Below are positions 16,149-25,013 of a stretch of DNA of 64,000 nucleotides, piece by piece. The DNA is from JAENVT01 sp031370825 (GTDB lineage Bacteria; Actinomycetota; Acidimicrobiia; Acidimicrobiales; Ilumatobacteraceae). A program made the position numbers and the translations under genes. Numbering within the stretch: the stretch's first letter is position 1; each line of letters opens with the position of its first letter. Location of the stretch: the NCBI GenBank assembly GCA_031370825.1, contig JANMRB010000108.1, positions 1 to 64,000 of the forward strand, given 5' to 3'. The notes below the pieces were generated by a model. The model did no database searches, was not told the DNA's origin, and saw only the letters and a program-made list of their open reading frames with translations.

Positions 16149-17000
16149 GTGATCCGCCTCGATGCCGCCTCCGCGCTGCTGCAGTGGGCAGTCGGTGGGC
16201 TGGCATTTCTGTGGTTCACGACTCGGCGTCGCGAGGTCGGTCTGGGCTACGGATGGCTGTTGCGCAGCATCTATCTGCTGATGGCAGCCGCAGCAGTCGT
16301 TTTGGGGCTGCGCTTCGGCGTGGTGTGGGTCCGCGAGATCAGTGCAGTTGGTGTCGCCGCTGCCGCACTTTTCGCCTTGATCGTGTCGATCTACCACCGT
16401 CGCGCTGGCGTCTCCGGACAGTCCGACGAGCACGACCGCCGCTCTCAGCGGGTGGCCGAGATGACCGGCATCGAGCGCCAGTCCAAACGCCCGCTCGCCG
16501 GCCGCGAGTTTCCGCCCGCTGTCGATCTGCTGGCACCGATCGTCGGCATCGTCGGTCTGATCGCCGCCGCCATCGATGCCGGTGGCAGCGTGGCCGTGTC
16601 ACTACTCAGAACGTTCGCCGGCGCGGCCTTCCTCGGCTCGGTCACCGACGCCATGCTCTTGGGCCATTGGTACCTCGTGCAACCCGGCCTGCCGCGACGG
16701 CACCTCAACGAGCTGGTGAGAGCGGTGGGTTGGGTCTGGCCGGTGGAGGTCGGCGCCCTGCTCTTGCCGACTGGGATGATCTCGGTGTGGACCGGGGCAG
16801 TCGATGATGGGTGGAACGGAACGCTCGGGTGGTTCTGGGGGGCCTGCGCGGTGGCGACGATCGTGCTGGTGTTCGTCACCAAGGCTGCATTGCGTGAGCG
16901 GTACTACTCGGCAGTGATGGCGGCGACCGGCCTGCTGTATCTGGCCATCCTGACGGCCTTCGGGACCGACCTCGTCGCCCGTGCAGTCCTGGCAAGTTGA
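16149..17000 (+). CDS. hypothetical integral membrane protein, 283 aa
   Basis: The GTG start at 16149 is supported by a TAGCCT box 7 nt upstream. About eight hydrophobic segments are visible (near residues 7-22, 38-58, 62-82, 130-150, 155-175, 190-215, 230-250, 260-280) with a charged cytosolic loop at about 85-125 (RRAGVSGQSDEHDRRSQR). No transporter or enzyme motif is recognised. It is followed by ku on the same strand after 45 bp. Confidence 0.65.
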   Translation: MIRLDAASALLQWAVGGLAFLWFTTRRREVGLGYGWLLRSIYLLMAAAAVVLGLRFGVVWVREISAVGVAAAALFALIVSIYHRRAGVSGQSDEHDRRSQRVAEMTGIERQSKRPLAGREFPPAVDLLAPIVGIVGLIAAAIDAGGSVAVSLLRTFAGAAFLGSVTDAMLLGHWYLVQPGLPRRHLNELVRAVGWVWPVEVGALLLPTGMISVWTGAVDDGWNGTLGWFWGACAVATIVLVFVTKAALRERYYSAVMAATGLLYLAILTAFGTDLVARAVLAS

Positions 17001-17045
17001 CGCCAGGCCTGGTCAAACGTCGAATTTCAGGGCAGACTTGTGGGT

Positions 17046-17918
17046 ATGCCGAGACCAGTGTGGAGTGGGACGATCAGTTTCGGGCTTGTAGCCATCCCCA
17101 TCAAGATGTTCCATGCCGTGAGCAAGAAGAGCGTGTCGTTCAACCAGCTCGACGAGCGCACGATGAGTCGCATCCGTCTGAAGACGGTGTCGGCCGACAC
17201 CGGCGAGGATGTTCCCGACGAGAACATCGTCAAGGGATACGAGATCAGCAAGGGGCAGTACGTCATCGTCGACCCTGATGAGCTCGAGCCGTTCATTCCT
17301 TCGGCGACACGAAGCATCGACCTGGAGGAGTTCGTCGATCTGGAGGAGATCGACCCGGTGTACTTCGACTCGCCGTACATCCTCGCCCCCGACAAGACCC
17401 CGAAGCCGTACGCCTTGTTGGCGCAGGCCATGGAGTCAGCCGGCAAGGTCGCCATCGGTCGGTTCGTGATGCGCAACAAGCAGTACGTCGCAGCCGTCCG
17501 GGCATCGGAAGGCACGCTGTTGATGAGCACCATGGTGTTTGCCGACGAGGTCGTCCCTGTCGAGTCGATCGATGAGTTGGGCGTTCTCGATTCGATCGAA
17601 GTCAGCGCCAAGGAAGTGAAGATGGCAGAGGCGTTGGTGGCATCGTTGTCGAGCGAGTTCGATCCGTCGAAGTACCGCGACGGATACCGCGAACAGGTCC
17701 TCGATCTCATCGAACGCAAAGCAGCGGGAGAGCTGTTCGAAACGCCGGCGCCTGCTGCGGCTGCGCCACAGGTCGTCGACCTCATGGCAGCGCTGGAGGC
17801 CAGCGTCAAGGCGGCGAAGGCTGCCCGTGGCCGGCACCCGGCAGGTGGGCCCGACCTCGAAGTCGTCGGATCGGCAAAGGCCCCGGCCAAGCCGAGGCGA
17901 GTCCGCAAGTCCGCCTGA
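17046..17918 (+). CDS. ku: DNA end-binding protein Ku
   Basis: 290 residues. The N-terminus RPVWSGTISFGLVAIPIKMF is the signature start of bacterial Ku, followed by the beta-barrel core (KGYEISKGQYVIVDPDEL, FDSPYILAPDKTPKPYALL, AIGRFVMRNKQYVAAVR) and a basic Ala/Lys/Pro C-terminal tail (about 255-290) of the kind that recruits LigD or binds DNA. A homodimer threads onto double-strand ends for non-homologous end joining. The ATG at 17046 fits the family start; a GTG at 17040 is in frame. ligD-pol follows after 8 bp. Confidence 0.95.
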   Translation: MPRPVWSGTISFGLVAIPIKMFHAVSKKSVSFNQLDERTMSRIRLKTVSADTGEDVPDENIVKGYEISKGQYVIVDPDELEPFIPSATRSIDLEEFVDLEEIDPVYFDSPYILAPDKTPKPYALLAQAMESAGKVAIGRFVMRNKQYVAAVRASEGTLLMSTMVFADEVVPVESIDELGVLDSIEVSAKEVKMAEALVASLSSEFDPSKYRDGYREQVLDLIERKAAGELFETPAPAAAAPQVVDLMAALEASVKAAKAARGRHPAGGPDLEVVGSAKAPAKPRRVRKSA

Positions 17919-17926
17919 GTCGCGAC

Positions 17927-18826
17927 ATGAGCGGTGGGACTGTGGTCAAGGTCGGCGAACGCGAGATATCGCTGTCCAACCTCGACAAGGTGCTCTACCC
18001 CGAAACCGGCACGACCAAGGGCGAGGCCATCGAGTACTACGCCCGCATCGCGCCGGTGATGGTTCCTCACCTTGCCGGCCGTTGCATAACGTTGAAGCGG
18101 TTCCCCAACGGGGTTCAAACGGCGGGCTTCTTCGAGAAGCGCTGCCCGAAGCACCGGCCCTCGTGGATCCCGACTGCTCCCGGACCGGGCGACAGCGGCG
18201 GTGACATCGGGTACTGCCGGTTCGACGAGCCCGCGGCTTTGGTGTGGGCCGCCAACATGGCGGCACTCGAGCTCCACGTCCCCATGGCCCACTCGGACGA
18301 TCTCGACACACCGCTGGCCATGGTCTTCGACTTCGATCCCGGCGCGCCCGCGGCGATGAAGGAATGCTGCGAGATCGCCGTGTGGGTCCGCGAAGTTCTG
18401 GCCGCCGTCGGACTCGAGGGCTGGTGCAAGACGTCGGGTTCCAAGGGGTTGCAGATGTACGTCCCGCTCAACACCCCGTGCACCCACGAGGCCGCCGCTG
18501 ATTTCGCCCTCGCCGTCGGACAGGTCCTGGAACGCCAGCATCGGGACCGGGTCACGACGGTGATGGCTAAGGTCCAGCGCCCTGGAAAGATCTTCGTCGA
18601 CTGGAGCCAGAACGCCCGGTTCAAGACGACCATCGGGGTCTACTCGATGCGCGCCAGACCGGAGCCGACGGTATCGACCCCGGTCACGTGGGCCGAGGTC
18701 GAGTCGGGAGCAGCGGGTGACGCGTCGCTGAAGTTCACCTTCCGCGACGTGTTGGACCGGGTGGACCGCGACGGTGATCTGTTCGAGCCGGTGCTGACAA
18801 CCGAGCAGTCCCTGCCGGCTCGTTGA
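17927..18826 (+). CDS. LigD-type polymerase/primase domain protein (stand-alone)
   Basis: 299 residues, only the archaeo-eukaryotic-primase-like Pol domain: LSNLDKVLYPETGTTKGEAI at about 16-35, catalytic FDFDPG (Asp135, Asp137), KTSGSKGLQMYVPL (about 158-171) and FVDWSQNARFKTTIGVYSMRARP near 225-247. In well-studied LigD-Pol domains the residue after GSKGL is usually His and contacts the nucleotide phosphates; here it is Gln166. It fills or extends ends in NHEJ with Ku. No ATP-dependent ligase or phosphoesterase domain is attached or nearby, so the ligase must be encoded elsewhere. Confidence 0.92.
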   Translation: MSGGTVVKVGEREISLSNLDKVLYPETGTTKGEAIEYYARIAPVMVPHLAGRCITLKRFPNGVQTAGFFEKRCPKHRPSWIPTAPGPGDSGGDIGYCRFDEPAALVWAANMAALELHVPMAHSDDLDTPLAMVFDFDPGAPAAMKECCEIAVWVREVLAAVGLEGWCKTSGSKGLQMYVPLNTPCTHEAAADFALAVGQVLERQHRDRVTTVMAKVQRPGKIFVDWSQNARFKTTIGVYSMRARPEPTVSTPVTWAEVESGAAGDASLKFTFRDVLDRVDRDGDLFEPVLTTEQSLPAR

Positions 18827-18836
18827 GCCGACTCGG

Positions 18837-18842
18837 TAGGGT
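18837..18842 (+). promoter_or_regulatory. -10 box TAGGGT of the DUF6941-like gene
   Basis: TAGGGT ends 7 nt before the GTG at 18850, predicting a leaderless mRNA. Confidence 0.45.
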
Positions 18843-18849
18843 CGGGCAT

Positions 18850-19260
18850 GTGACACCGCGACTGACCACGCTGCTGCTGTGCGATTTCGCCCAGGTCCGC
18901 GAGGGGCTGCTGTTCGTCAGCTCGGGTGGTGTCAGCCGTGTGGTGCAGAGCACCTATCCCGCCAACCCGCGACTCCACCTGGCGATGGTCGTTCACCTCC
19001 CCGCCGCCTCGCTCGGGCAATCGCACCAGGTACATGTTCGACTCAAGTATCCCGACACCGCAGAAGTGATCGCCAACGCCGAAGTCTCGATCCAGCTGAA
19101 TGCAGTCTCGGGCGCCTTTGCGGGTGAAGGGATCAACGTGCCACAGGTGATCGACCTGGTCGCGATCCAGTTCCCGCGTCCCGGCCAGGTCGATGTCCAG
19201 GTGTCGATCGGCGAGCAGCCCGTCGGGGATCTCTCGTTCTGGCTCCTGCCCGCCGTCTAG
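18850..19260 (+). CDS. DUF6941-like conserved hypothetical protein
   Basis: 136 residues from the GTG at 18850, chosen over the upstream 18823 start because of the TAGGGT box 7 nt before it. The N-terminus TTLLLCDFAQVREGLLFVSSGG resembles the DUF6941 family as I remember it. The rest is an all-beta domain (HLAMVVHLPAASLGQSHQ, VHVRLKYPDTAEVIA, QVDVQVSIGEQPVG). Soluble and cytosolic; function unknown. Its stop overlaps the end of the MFS gene on the other strand by 4 bp. Confidence 0.65.
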   Translation: MTPRLTTLLLCDFAQVREGLLFVSSGGVSRVVQSTYPANPRLHLAMVVHLPAASLGQSHQVHVRLKYPDTAEVIANAEVSIQLNAVSGAFAGEGINVPQVIDLVAIQFPRPGQVDVQVSIGEQPVGDLSFWLLPAV

Positions 19261-20618
19261 AGATAGTTGCGCGCGGCGATGCGTCCGGCGCAGATCACTC
19301 CGAGGCAACCGAGTGCGATTGCCAGACAGAAGTTGATGCCGAGCGCACCCGACAACGACAGGCTGGTGCGCTCCGAGATCGCCACCATCGCCCCACCGAT
19401 ACCGCCCATCGTCGAAAAGCCAATTGCGTCCGCCAGGTTGACCTGACTGCTGACCAGGCCCTCCGCGCCTTCGTCGGCGTACGACATGGCCACCACGGTT
19501 GTCGGGTTGAACAGCAGACCCATGCCGAACCCTCCGATGGCCCAGCCGACGAACGTTGCCCAGAGCGGCCACCCGGCAGCGACGATCGGAACACTGGCGG
19601 CCAAGCCGAGGGTCAGTGTGGCGAACCCCCACCGCACAGTGCGGCGGGGGTCGAGGTCCGGATGGTGGGCGACGGACCATTGGCCGCTCGTCCAACTGAG
19701 TGACGCGCCGATGATGACAAAGCCCTGCATCGTTGGCGAAGCACCATGGATCCGATCGGCCGCGAGCGGGATGAAGCTGTCGGCACCGAGGAAGGCAGCA
19801 GTGGCGAGGATCCGGCACAACACCACGGCAGGCAGGCCACGAGCAACTCGCTGCAAACCAGCCGGCAGAAGGCGACGCAAGCTCGGCAGGCCGATTGCCA
19901 ACCCGGCGATCGCACCCCCGACGGCCGCAATCGGATTGCGGAACTGCAGCGAGGTCACGAACGCCCCGATCCCGGCCGCGGCGAGGATCGCATCCCTGAT
20001 GCGCGCATGTCGCACGACTCCACCGCCGCTTGCCGCATACGCCCGCATCGGTCGGACGGTGATGTACGCGACGACCGGGATCAGGGGCAGCAACAACCAG
20101 AAGACCCATCTCCAGCCGAGGCCGTCGGTGATCGTCCCGGCAATGGCTGGTGCGATCAGGCTCGGCAGCACCCAACCCGCCGAGAGGTAGGCGTACATGC
20201 TCGACTGGCGGTCCGCGGGGAACGCACGCTTCACGAGTACGTAGGCGATCGGCGCCAGGCCCCCGGTGCCGGCGCCCTGCATCGTCCTGCCCACAACGAC
20301 AACGGCCATCGTCGGCGCGGTGGCGGCGACGATCAGCCCACCGGCAAAGACCGCCAGGCTGGCCAGGTACGGTCTGGCGGGCCCGTATCGATCCGTCAAC
20401 TCGCCCGTGACGACCAGGGCAACGAGGTTGGCCAGCGTGTAGCAGGCCAACGCGACGCCATAGAGCGAATCACCATGTAGCTGATCGGCGATGGTCGGCA
20501 GGCTCGTCAGAACTGCGGTGATCTCGAAGGCGACCATCATCACACCGAGCACCAGCCCGATGGCCAAGAGGCGTTGCTGGCGATCGAGACGGGTCGCCTC
20601 CGGCTTGCCTGCTGTCAC
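19257..20618 (-). CDS. MFS transporter, drug-efflux type (12-14 TM)
   Basis: About 453 residues with the major-facilitator plan: motif A in loop 2-3 (GELTDRYGPARPY, about 67-79), GRTMQGAGTGGLAPIAYVLV in TM4-5 and a long run of hydrophobic helices to the C-terminus. The EmrB/QacA-type H+-antiporter group is the best guess; the substrate is unknown. The GTG at 20618 overlaps the amidase stop (GTGA) and is preferred to the upstream GTG at 20648. The coupling suggests an amidase-transporter operon, for example hydrolysis of an amide together with its transport. Confidence 0.85.
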   Translation of the reverse strand: MTAGKPEATRLDRQQRLLAIGLVLGVMMVAFEITAVLTSLPTIADQLHGDSLYGVALACYTLANLVALVVTGELTDRYGPARPYLASLAVFAGGLIVAATAPTMAVVVVGRTMQGAGTGGLAPIAYVLVKRAFPADRQSSMYAYLSAGWVLPSLIAPAIAGTITDGLGWRWVFWLLLPLIPVVAYITVRPMRAYAASGGGVVRHARIRDAILAAAGIGAFVTSLQFRNPIAAVGGAIAGLAIGLPSLRRLLPAGLQRVARGLPAVVLCRILATAAFLGADSFIPLAADRIHGASPTMQGFVIIGASLSWTSGQWSVAHHPDLDPRRTVRWGFATLTLGLAASVPIVAAGWPLWATFVGWAIGGFGMGLLFNPTTVVAMSYADEGAEGLVSSQVNLADAIGFSTMGGIGGAMVAISERTSLSLSGALGINFCLAIALGCLGVICAGRIAARNYL

Positions 20619-22024
20619 CGTGGCGAACCCGGCGCAACCAATGGCCACGGCCGGGCGCGCTCGACCGACAGGGCCAGGTCGAGCAGCAACTCTTCGCTGT
20701 AGTGACGGCCGACCACTTGCAAGCCGATCGGCAGACCGTCGAGCGTGCCTGCCGGTATCGAGATCGCCGGGTTGCCGTGCAGGTTGGCGGGGAAGGTCAG
20801 CCGGCCGTTGTTCTTGGCTCCCGCTTCGATGCCGCCGAACACCGACGGCAACGGTCCGTCGGCATTGAACGCGACGTCCGGGTTCGATGCCGTGATCACG
20901 AAATCGACTCCATCGGCAGGATCGAAGATGCGTGCCATCGCCTCGTTGAGCTCGACACGACGTCGCTCAATCTTGGCTCTGGCCTCTGCGTTGTACAGCC
21001 CCTTGGTCGACTCCAGGCCGTAGCGCATCTCGGGTGTCAGTTGGTCGGCGCAACCGGGCCACAGCTCGCCGAGTTGGGCTTCGACAGCGATCATTCCGCT
21101 GATCGACCAGGCCGCGCCCATGTTGGGAAGCTTGGTGTCGACGTCCTCGATCCGCTTGAGCCCGTTGTCGGCGATCAACCCGGTCGCAGACTCCTCGAGC
21201 AGCTCCCACATGATCGGCGAGACGGTGGCATTTCCCCACATCGGAGCCAGGACCACGCGCGACCCGCGAAGGGCATCGAGGTGGTTGCCGAGACCCGCTT
21301 CCCATCCCTCGACCCGTGGCAGGCTCAGCGGGTCCCGGGCCTCGTAGCCGTTGCACACGTCGAACCAGCGGGCCGTATCGCGCACCGACCGGGAGAGACA
21401 GCCGATCGTGACGGTGAGATTTCCATAGTCCGCACGCGGTCCGCGTGGAATTCGGCCGATCGTCGCCTTGAGGCCGACGAGACCTGTGAAACCGGCAGGG
21501 ATGCGAATCGACCCGCCGCCATCGCCCCCGGTGGCGACCGTTACGAGGCCGCCCGACACGGCGGCGGCGGTGCCGCCCGAGCTCCCGCCCGGGGTGCGGC
21601 CGTGCTGCCACGGGCTGTGGGTGGTTCCGTGCAGGAGGGTGCGGGTGACGTTGACCCCGCCGAACTCACTCGCAGTGGTTTGGCCGGCGAGAATCGCTCC
21701 GCCCGTGTCGCGCATTCGCTGCACCATCACGCTCGTGTAGGTGGCTACCTGATGGGCCAGCGGCACAGATGCGTGGGTGTCCGGCCAACCAACGACCTGG
21801 TCGAGCTCTTTGACGCCGATGGGGACACCGCCGAACGGTTTGCTGACGTCTGCCTCGGCCGCCGCCTGTTCTGCCTGCTCACGGGGTGTGTAACAGAACG
21901 CGTTGAGGGTGCTCGAATCGATCGCGTCGTACGTTGCCCGGAGCTCTTCGACGGGCGAGCGTCGATGACTGCGATATTCCTCGACCAGCGAGCAAACGTC
22001 GCCCTGCCACGGTGTTTCCCCCAT
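20615..22024 (-). CDS. amidase signature family hydrolase
   Basis: 469 residues with the Ser-cisSer-Lys centre: Lys in GVPIGVKELDQVVG (about 72), GGSSGGTAAAVSGG (about 147-160) with the cis-Ser, and GGDGGGSIRIPAGF carrying the nucleophilic Ser. C-terminal NLHGNPAISIPAG and GLPIGLQVVGRH are also typical. It hydrolyses an unidentified amide; GatA is unlikely because gatB and gatC are absent. Start ATG 22024, with TACAGT 6 nt upstream; the in-frame codon at 22060 would lie before that promoter. Confidence 0.9.
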   Translation of the reverse strand: MGETPWQGDVCSLVEEYRSHRRSPVEELRATYDAIDSSTLNAFCYTPREQAEQAAAEADVSKPFGGVPIGVKELDQVVGWPDTHASVPLAHQVATYTSVMVQRMRDTGGAILAGQTTASEFGGVNVTRTLLHGTTHSPWQHGRTPGGSSGGTAAAVSGGLVTVATGGDGGGSIRIPAGFTGLVGLKATIGRIPRGPRADYGNLTVTIGCLSRSVRDTARWFDVCNGYEARDPLSLPRVEGWEAGLGNHLDALRGSRVVLAPMWGNATVSPIMWELLEESATGLIADNGLKRIEDVDTKLPNMGAAWSISGMIAVEAQLGELWPGCADQLTPEMRYGLESTKGLYNAEARAKIERRRVELNEAMARIFDPADGVDFVITASNPDVAFNADGPLPSVFGGIEAGAKNNGRLTFPANLHGNPAISIPAGTLDGLPIGLQVVGRHYSEELLLDLALSVERARPWPLVAPGSPR

Positions 22025-22030
22025 GTGCGC

Positions 22031-22036
22031 ACTGTA
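22031..22036 (-). promoter_or_regulatory. -10 box TACAGT of the amidase-MFS operon
   Basis: TACAGT on the minus strand ends 6 nt before the amidase ATG at 22024, predicting a leaderless mRNA. Confidence 0.5.
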
Positions 22037-22150
22037 CAGCCGGGTCACTCGGCGGGACATTTCGAGGGCGTGATGGCAGGACGGAATCCATTGGTCCTAC
22101 TACCTATGTCCCGTTGTGCCTCGCGCCCCTGAGTCAGCACACTGACCAGT

Positions 22151-22870
22151 GTGGGTGAGAACGATTGGCTGGAGCGCGGGCACGGCGGGGGCGAAGGTCT
22201 TCGACCGCTGATCAAAGGCTCCGCGGATGGCGCCGCCGATCGAGTCTCCATCCGCAGTGTGCTGCGCGGCACGACGCCACCGCGCAAGCCGCGAGTACGT
22301 ACGAAGGCACTGATCGGCTGGTTGCTGTATTGCGCGACGGCCGTCGGTGGAACCGCTGCCGCCTTCACCGTTCGCGACACCCTGTTCCCGGCGCTTGGCG
22401 CCCCGACCGAACGTGGTGTTTGGGCTAGTGCGAACGTCGATTCGACTCGCACTATCGAGCAGGCATCGACGTCGACCATCGACACCGATACTGCATTCCT
22501 CGAGGCTGCAGTGCTGAAAGCGATCGTCGAAGACGCGCCGGAATCCTCCATCAATGCCGGGACGGTCCCGGAAACGACTGTCGCTGACCAAGGCCCGAAC
22601 ACTTCCGTCGACAACGGCGCCCCTGGCCCACATAGAGAACCAGGCACCGTGGTCATCGTCGATGAAGGCCCGTCGGGCGGGCCTGGTAGCACCGTCGACG
22701 CGCAGCCGACCGACACCTCGACACCACCGACCGTAGCGGAACCGACAGTGCCGTCGACCTCGACCCCTGACCCGACTGCCACCACGACTTCGATGCCTAG
22801 CAGCGACGCCAGCGGCCATGGTGGCGGCGGAGATGGTGGCAGCGGTGGTGGTCACACGACGCTTCCCTGA
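22151..22870 (+). CDS. hypothetical single-pass membrane protein with Thr/Ser/Pro-rich exported tail
   Basis: 239 residues from a GTG. A basic cytosolic stretch of about 55 residues (RGTTPPRKPRVRTK) precedes one membrane helix (about 57-80, WLLYCATAVGGTAAAF). The exported remainder is low-complexity Thr/Ser/Pro/Asp and ends in a Gly-rich, His-containing tail (GHGGGGDGGSGGGH). It probably spans the cell wall. No domain is recognised. Confidence 0.6.
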   Translation: MGENDWLERGHGGGEGLRPLIKGSADGAADRVSIRSVLRGTTPPRKPRVRTKALIGWLLYCATAVGGTAAAFTVRDTLFPALGAPTERGVWASANVDSTRTIEQASTSTIDTDTAFLEAAVLKAIVEDAPESSINAGTVPETTVADQGPNTSVDNGAPGPHREPGTVVIVDEGPSGGPGSTVDAQPTDTSTPPTVAEPTVPSTSTPDPTATTTSMPSSDASGHGGGGDGGSGGGHTTLP

Positions 22871-22912
22871 TCCGCCTCGCAGGACGAATCCGGTCAAAGG
22901 TGCAAACTCGGT

Positions 22913-23530
22913 CTAGCTGAGGTGCTCGCTGGCCCAGAGTGCCGCCTGGGTTCGATCGGTCACGCCCAGGCGTTGGAAGACGTTGGTGAGGTGTGCCTTG
23001 ACGGTGCGCTCGCTGATCCCGAGTTGCCGGGCGATCTGCTTGTTGGCCAGTCCGCCGCGAACGAGCAGCAGAACCTCCCGCTCGCGATCGGTCAAGTTGT
23101 CGGAGTCGGCCGATGTTCGCCTCGAGTCGAGCAACACCCGGGCGGCCTTGGGATCAAGCGGCGACCCACCCTCGTAGACGGCTCGCACGGCCGCTGCGAT
23201 CTCGTCGGGCTCGGAGTGCTTCAACAGGTAGCCCTCTGCGCCGGCATGAAGAGCGTCCATGATCCGTGTCTGATCGCTGAACGATGTCAACACCAGGACC
23301 CGAACCGTCGGATGTGCGGCGACGATCTGCCTCGTGGCCTCAACGCCATCCATCTCCGGCATCGACAGGTCCATGAGCACGACGTCCGGCTGCAGCTCGG
23401 CGACGAGGCTGAGGGCTTCGAGACCATTGGCCGCCATGCCGACCAACTCGATGTCGTCAGTGGTCGCCAGCAGTTGCGCGAGACCGTTGCGGACGATCAC
23501 GTGGTCGTCGACAACCGCCAGACGGATCAC
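22913..23530 (-). CDS. NarL/LuxR-family response regulator
   Basis: 205 residues: receiver domain (about 1-120) with acidic pair Asp8-Asp9, phospho-acceptor Asp in DVVLMDLSMPEMDG (about 54) and conserved Lys in YLLKHSEPDEI, then a LuxR helix-turn-helix (about 142-205) with LTDREREVLLLVRGGLANKQIA and SERTVKAHLTNVFQRL. It acts with the adjacent histidine kinase, which ends in GTGA overlapping this GTG start. The regulated genes are unknown; autoregulation is possible. Confidence 0.95.
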   Translation of the reverse strand: MIRLAVVDDHVIVRNGLAQLLATTDDIELVGMAANGLEALSLVAELQPDVVLMDLSMPEMDGVEATRQIVAAHPTVRVLVLTSFSDQTRIMDALHAGAEGYLLKHSEPDEIAAAVRAVYEGGSPLDPKAARVLLDSRRTSADSDNLTDREREVLLLVRGGLANKQIARQLGISERTVKAHLTNVFQRLGVTDRTQAALWASEHLS

Positions 23531-24936
23531 AGTTGGCCGCCGGTTGCCACCGGGAGCCTGACCTCGACGCGCGTGCCGGCGCCAGGGGCCGAAAGTACCG
23601 AAAGCTTGCCCCCCGCGTCGGCGATCAGCCCTGCCAGGGCGCGCAGACCGAAGTGGCCGTCACCGGGCTTACCTTCGATCTGGCCCGGTGTGAAGCCGCG
23701 TCCATCGTCGTCGACGATCACACGTGCCTCGTTGCCCGAGACCCGTGCGACCAGGCGAACGCGGCCCGCGCCCGAATGGGCGACCACGTTGCGAAGCGCT
23801 TCTTGGGCGCTGCGGTACATCAACCCTGCCGTGTCGGCAGTCAAATGGGCCTTGCCGAGGTCGACGTCGAGCTTGACGGAGATGCCTCGGTTGGACACGC
23901 CGCCCAACAGATCGCCCAGCGCGAACTCGAGACCTTCCTCGTGCAAGTTCGGTGGATAGATCTCGACCAGCAGGGATCGCAGCGATTTGATGCTGCTGCG
24001 CAGGCTCGACGATGCGTCAGCCATTCGCGGCGCGTCGGCACTGTCGCTGCGGCTCGCTGCGGCGAGACTCAGTGAAACGCCGGTGAGCTCTTGCACGACC
24101 CCGTCGTGGAGGTCGCTGGCGATGCGCCGCCGCTCGGCCTCCGAGGACTGGATCGCGTGACGCAGCAGCCGCTCGCGCTGGACCTGTGCTGCACGCAGCC
24201 GGCGGGCAAGCGTGATGAAGATCGGGACTTGGATCAATTCGAGCGCGATCAACGAGCCGATCGCGATGGGGGCGAACTGCTTCCAGAGGTTTCGTCCAAC
24301 GTCGGCGACCCCGCTGTAGCGGAAGTACGCCTCGAAGATCACGGGCGTGTGTTGCACGGTCTCGGTCAGCTGATAGACCTCGAGCAGCTTGGTGAACTGC
24401 CGTTCGTAGGTGTTCTCCGGCTCGGAGAGGTCGCTGACCTCCGCCTTCGTATGATTGTCGCGAGTGGCGAACATGGATGCCTTGTCGACGTCGAGCTCGA
24501 ACGTTTGACCGACCAGCCTCGGTTCGTCCGAGTAGAGAATCCTTCCGTCGGTCGCCCACACCTTGACTCGTACCAACGGGTCGCGGAGCACAGCAGCGTG
24601 CACTCGTTTGTCGAGCAAGGCGAGCGCGGTCGGGTCGCGTCTGAAGAGCCCATCGGTAGCATTTGTTTCGATGACACCCTTGGCGATGTAGTACGTGGCA
24701 TTTTGGGCGTCGCCGATCGCCTGCTCGGTGCCTACCCGGCGGCTTGCAAACGCGGTGAACATGCTGACCAGGGTGAGTGCAGCAACCGCGCCGATGCTGA
24801 ATCGAACGATCAACTGCTTGATCGACGCCGGTGTGCGATCGAGGTACTTCTTCAGCTGGGCATCGGTCTCGAACACCGTGGTCTGAAGAGGCGCCGCCGC
24901 GGTCGTTCGCGGTTCATCAGCCACGTGTGTGCTCAC
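23527..24936 (-). CDS. NarX/DegS-type sensor histidine kinase (HisKA_3)
   Basis: 469 residues. TM1 at about 45-65, an extracellular sensor of about 160 residues (KVWATDGRILYSDEPRLVG resembles single-Cache-type sensors), TM2 at about 222-243, then the HisKA_3 dimerisation helix with phospho-acceptor His in RRRIASDLHDGVVQEL and an HATPase domain (EALRNVVAHSG, VIVDDDGRGF, GDGHFGLRALAGL). Signal unknown. It starts with GTG (GATGAT box 6 nt upstream) and is coupled to the response regulator by a 4-bp overlap. Confidence 0.93.
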   Translation of the reverse strand: MSTHVADEPRTTAAAPLQTTVFETDAQLKKYLDRTPASIKQLIVRFSIGAVAALTLVSMFTAFASRRVGTEQAIGDAQNATYYIAKGVIETNATDGLFRRDPTALALLDKRVHAAVLRDPLVRVKVWATDGRILYSDEPRLVGQTFELDVDKASMFATRDNHTKAEVSDLSEPENTYERQFTKLLEVYQLTETVQHTPVIFEAYFRYSGVADVGRNLWKQFAPIAIGSLIALELIQVPIFITLARRLRAAQVQRERLLRHAIQSSEAERRRIASDLHDGVVQELTGVSLSLAAASRSDSADAPRMADASSSLRSSIKSLRSLLVEIYPPNLHEEGLEFALGDLLGGVSNRGISVKLDVDLGKAHLTADTAGLMYRSAQEALRNVVAHSGAGRVRLVARVSGNEARVIVDDDGRGFTPGQIEGKPGDGHFGLRALAGLIADAGGKLSVLSAPGAGTRVEVRLPVATGGQL

Positions 24937-24982
24937 GCGCGCATCATCTCACGCCGGCGGGTCATGGGCAATGTCGACCAGC

Positions 24983-24988
24983 TACCGT
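24983..24988 (+). promoter_or_regulatory. -10 box TACCGT of the LLM oxidoreductase gene
   Basis: TACCGT with a start about 7 nt later would leave a short leader carrying AAGGAG (25001-25006) ahead of the ATG at 25014. Confidence 0.4.
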
Positions 24989-25013
24989 CAGCCGCAGACC
25001 AAGGAGAAACGAC

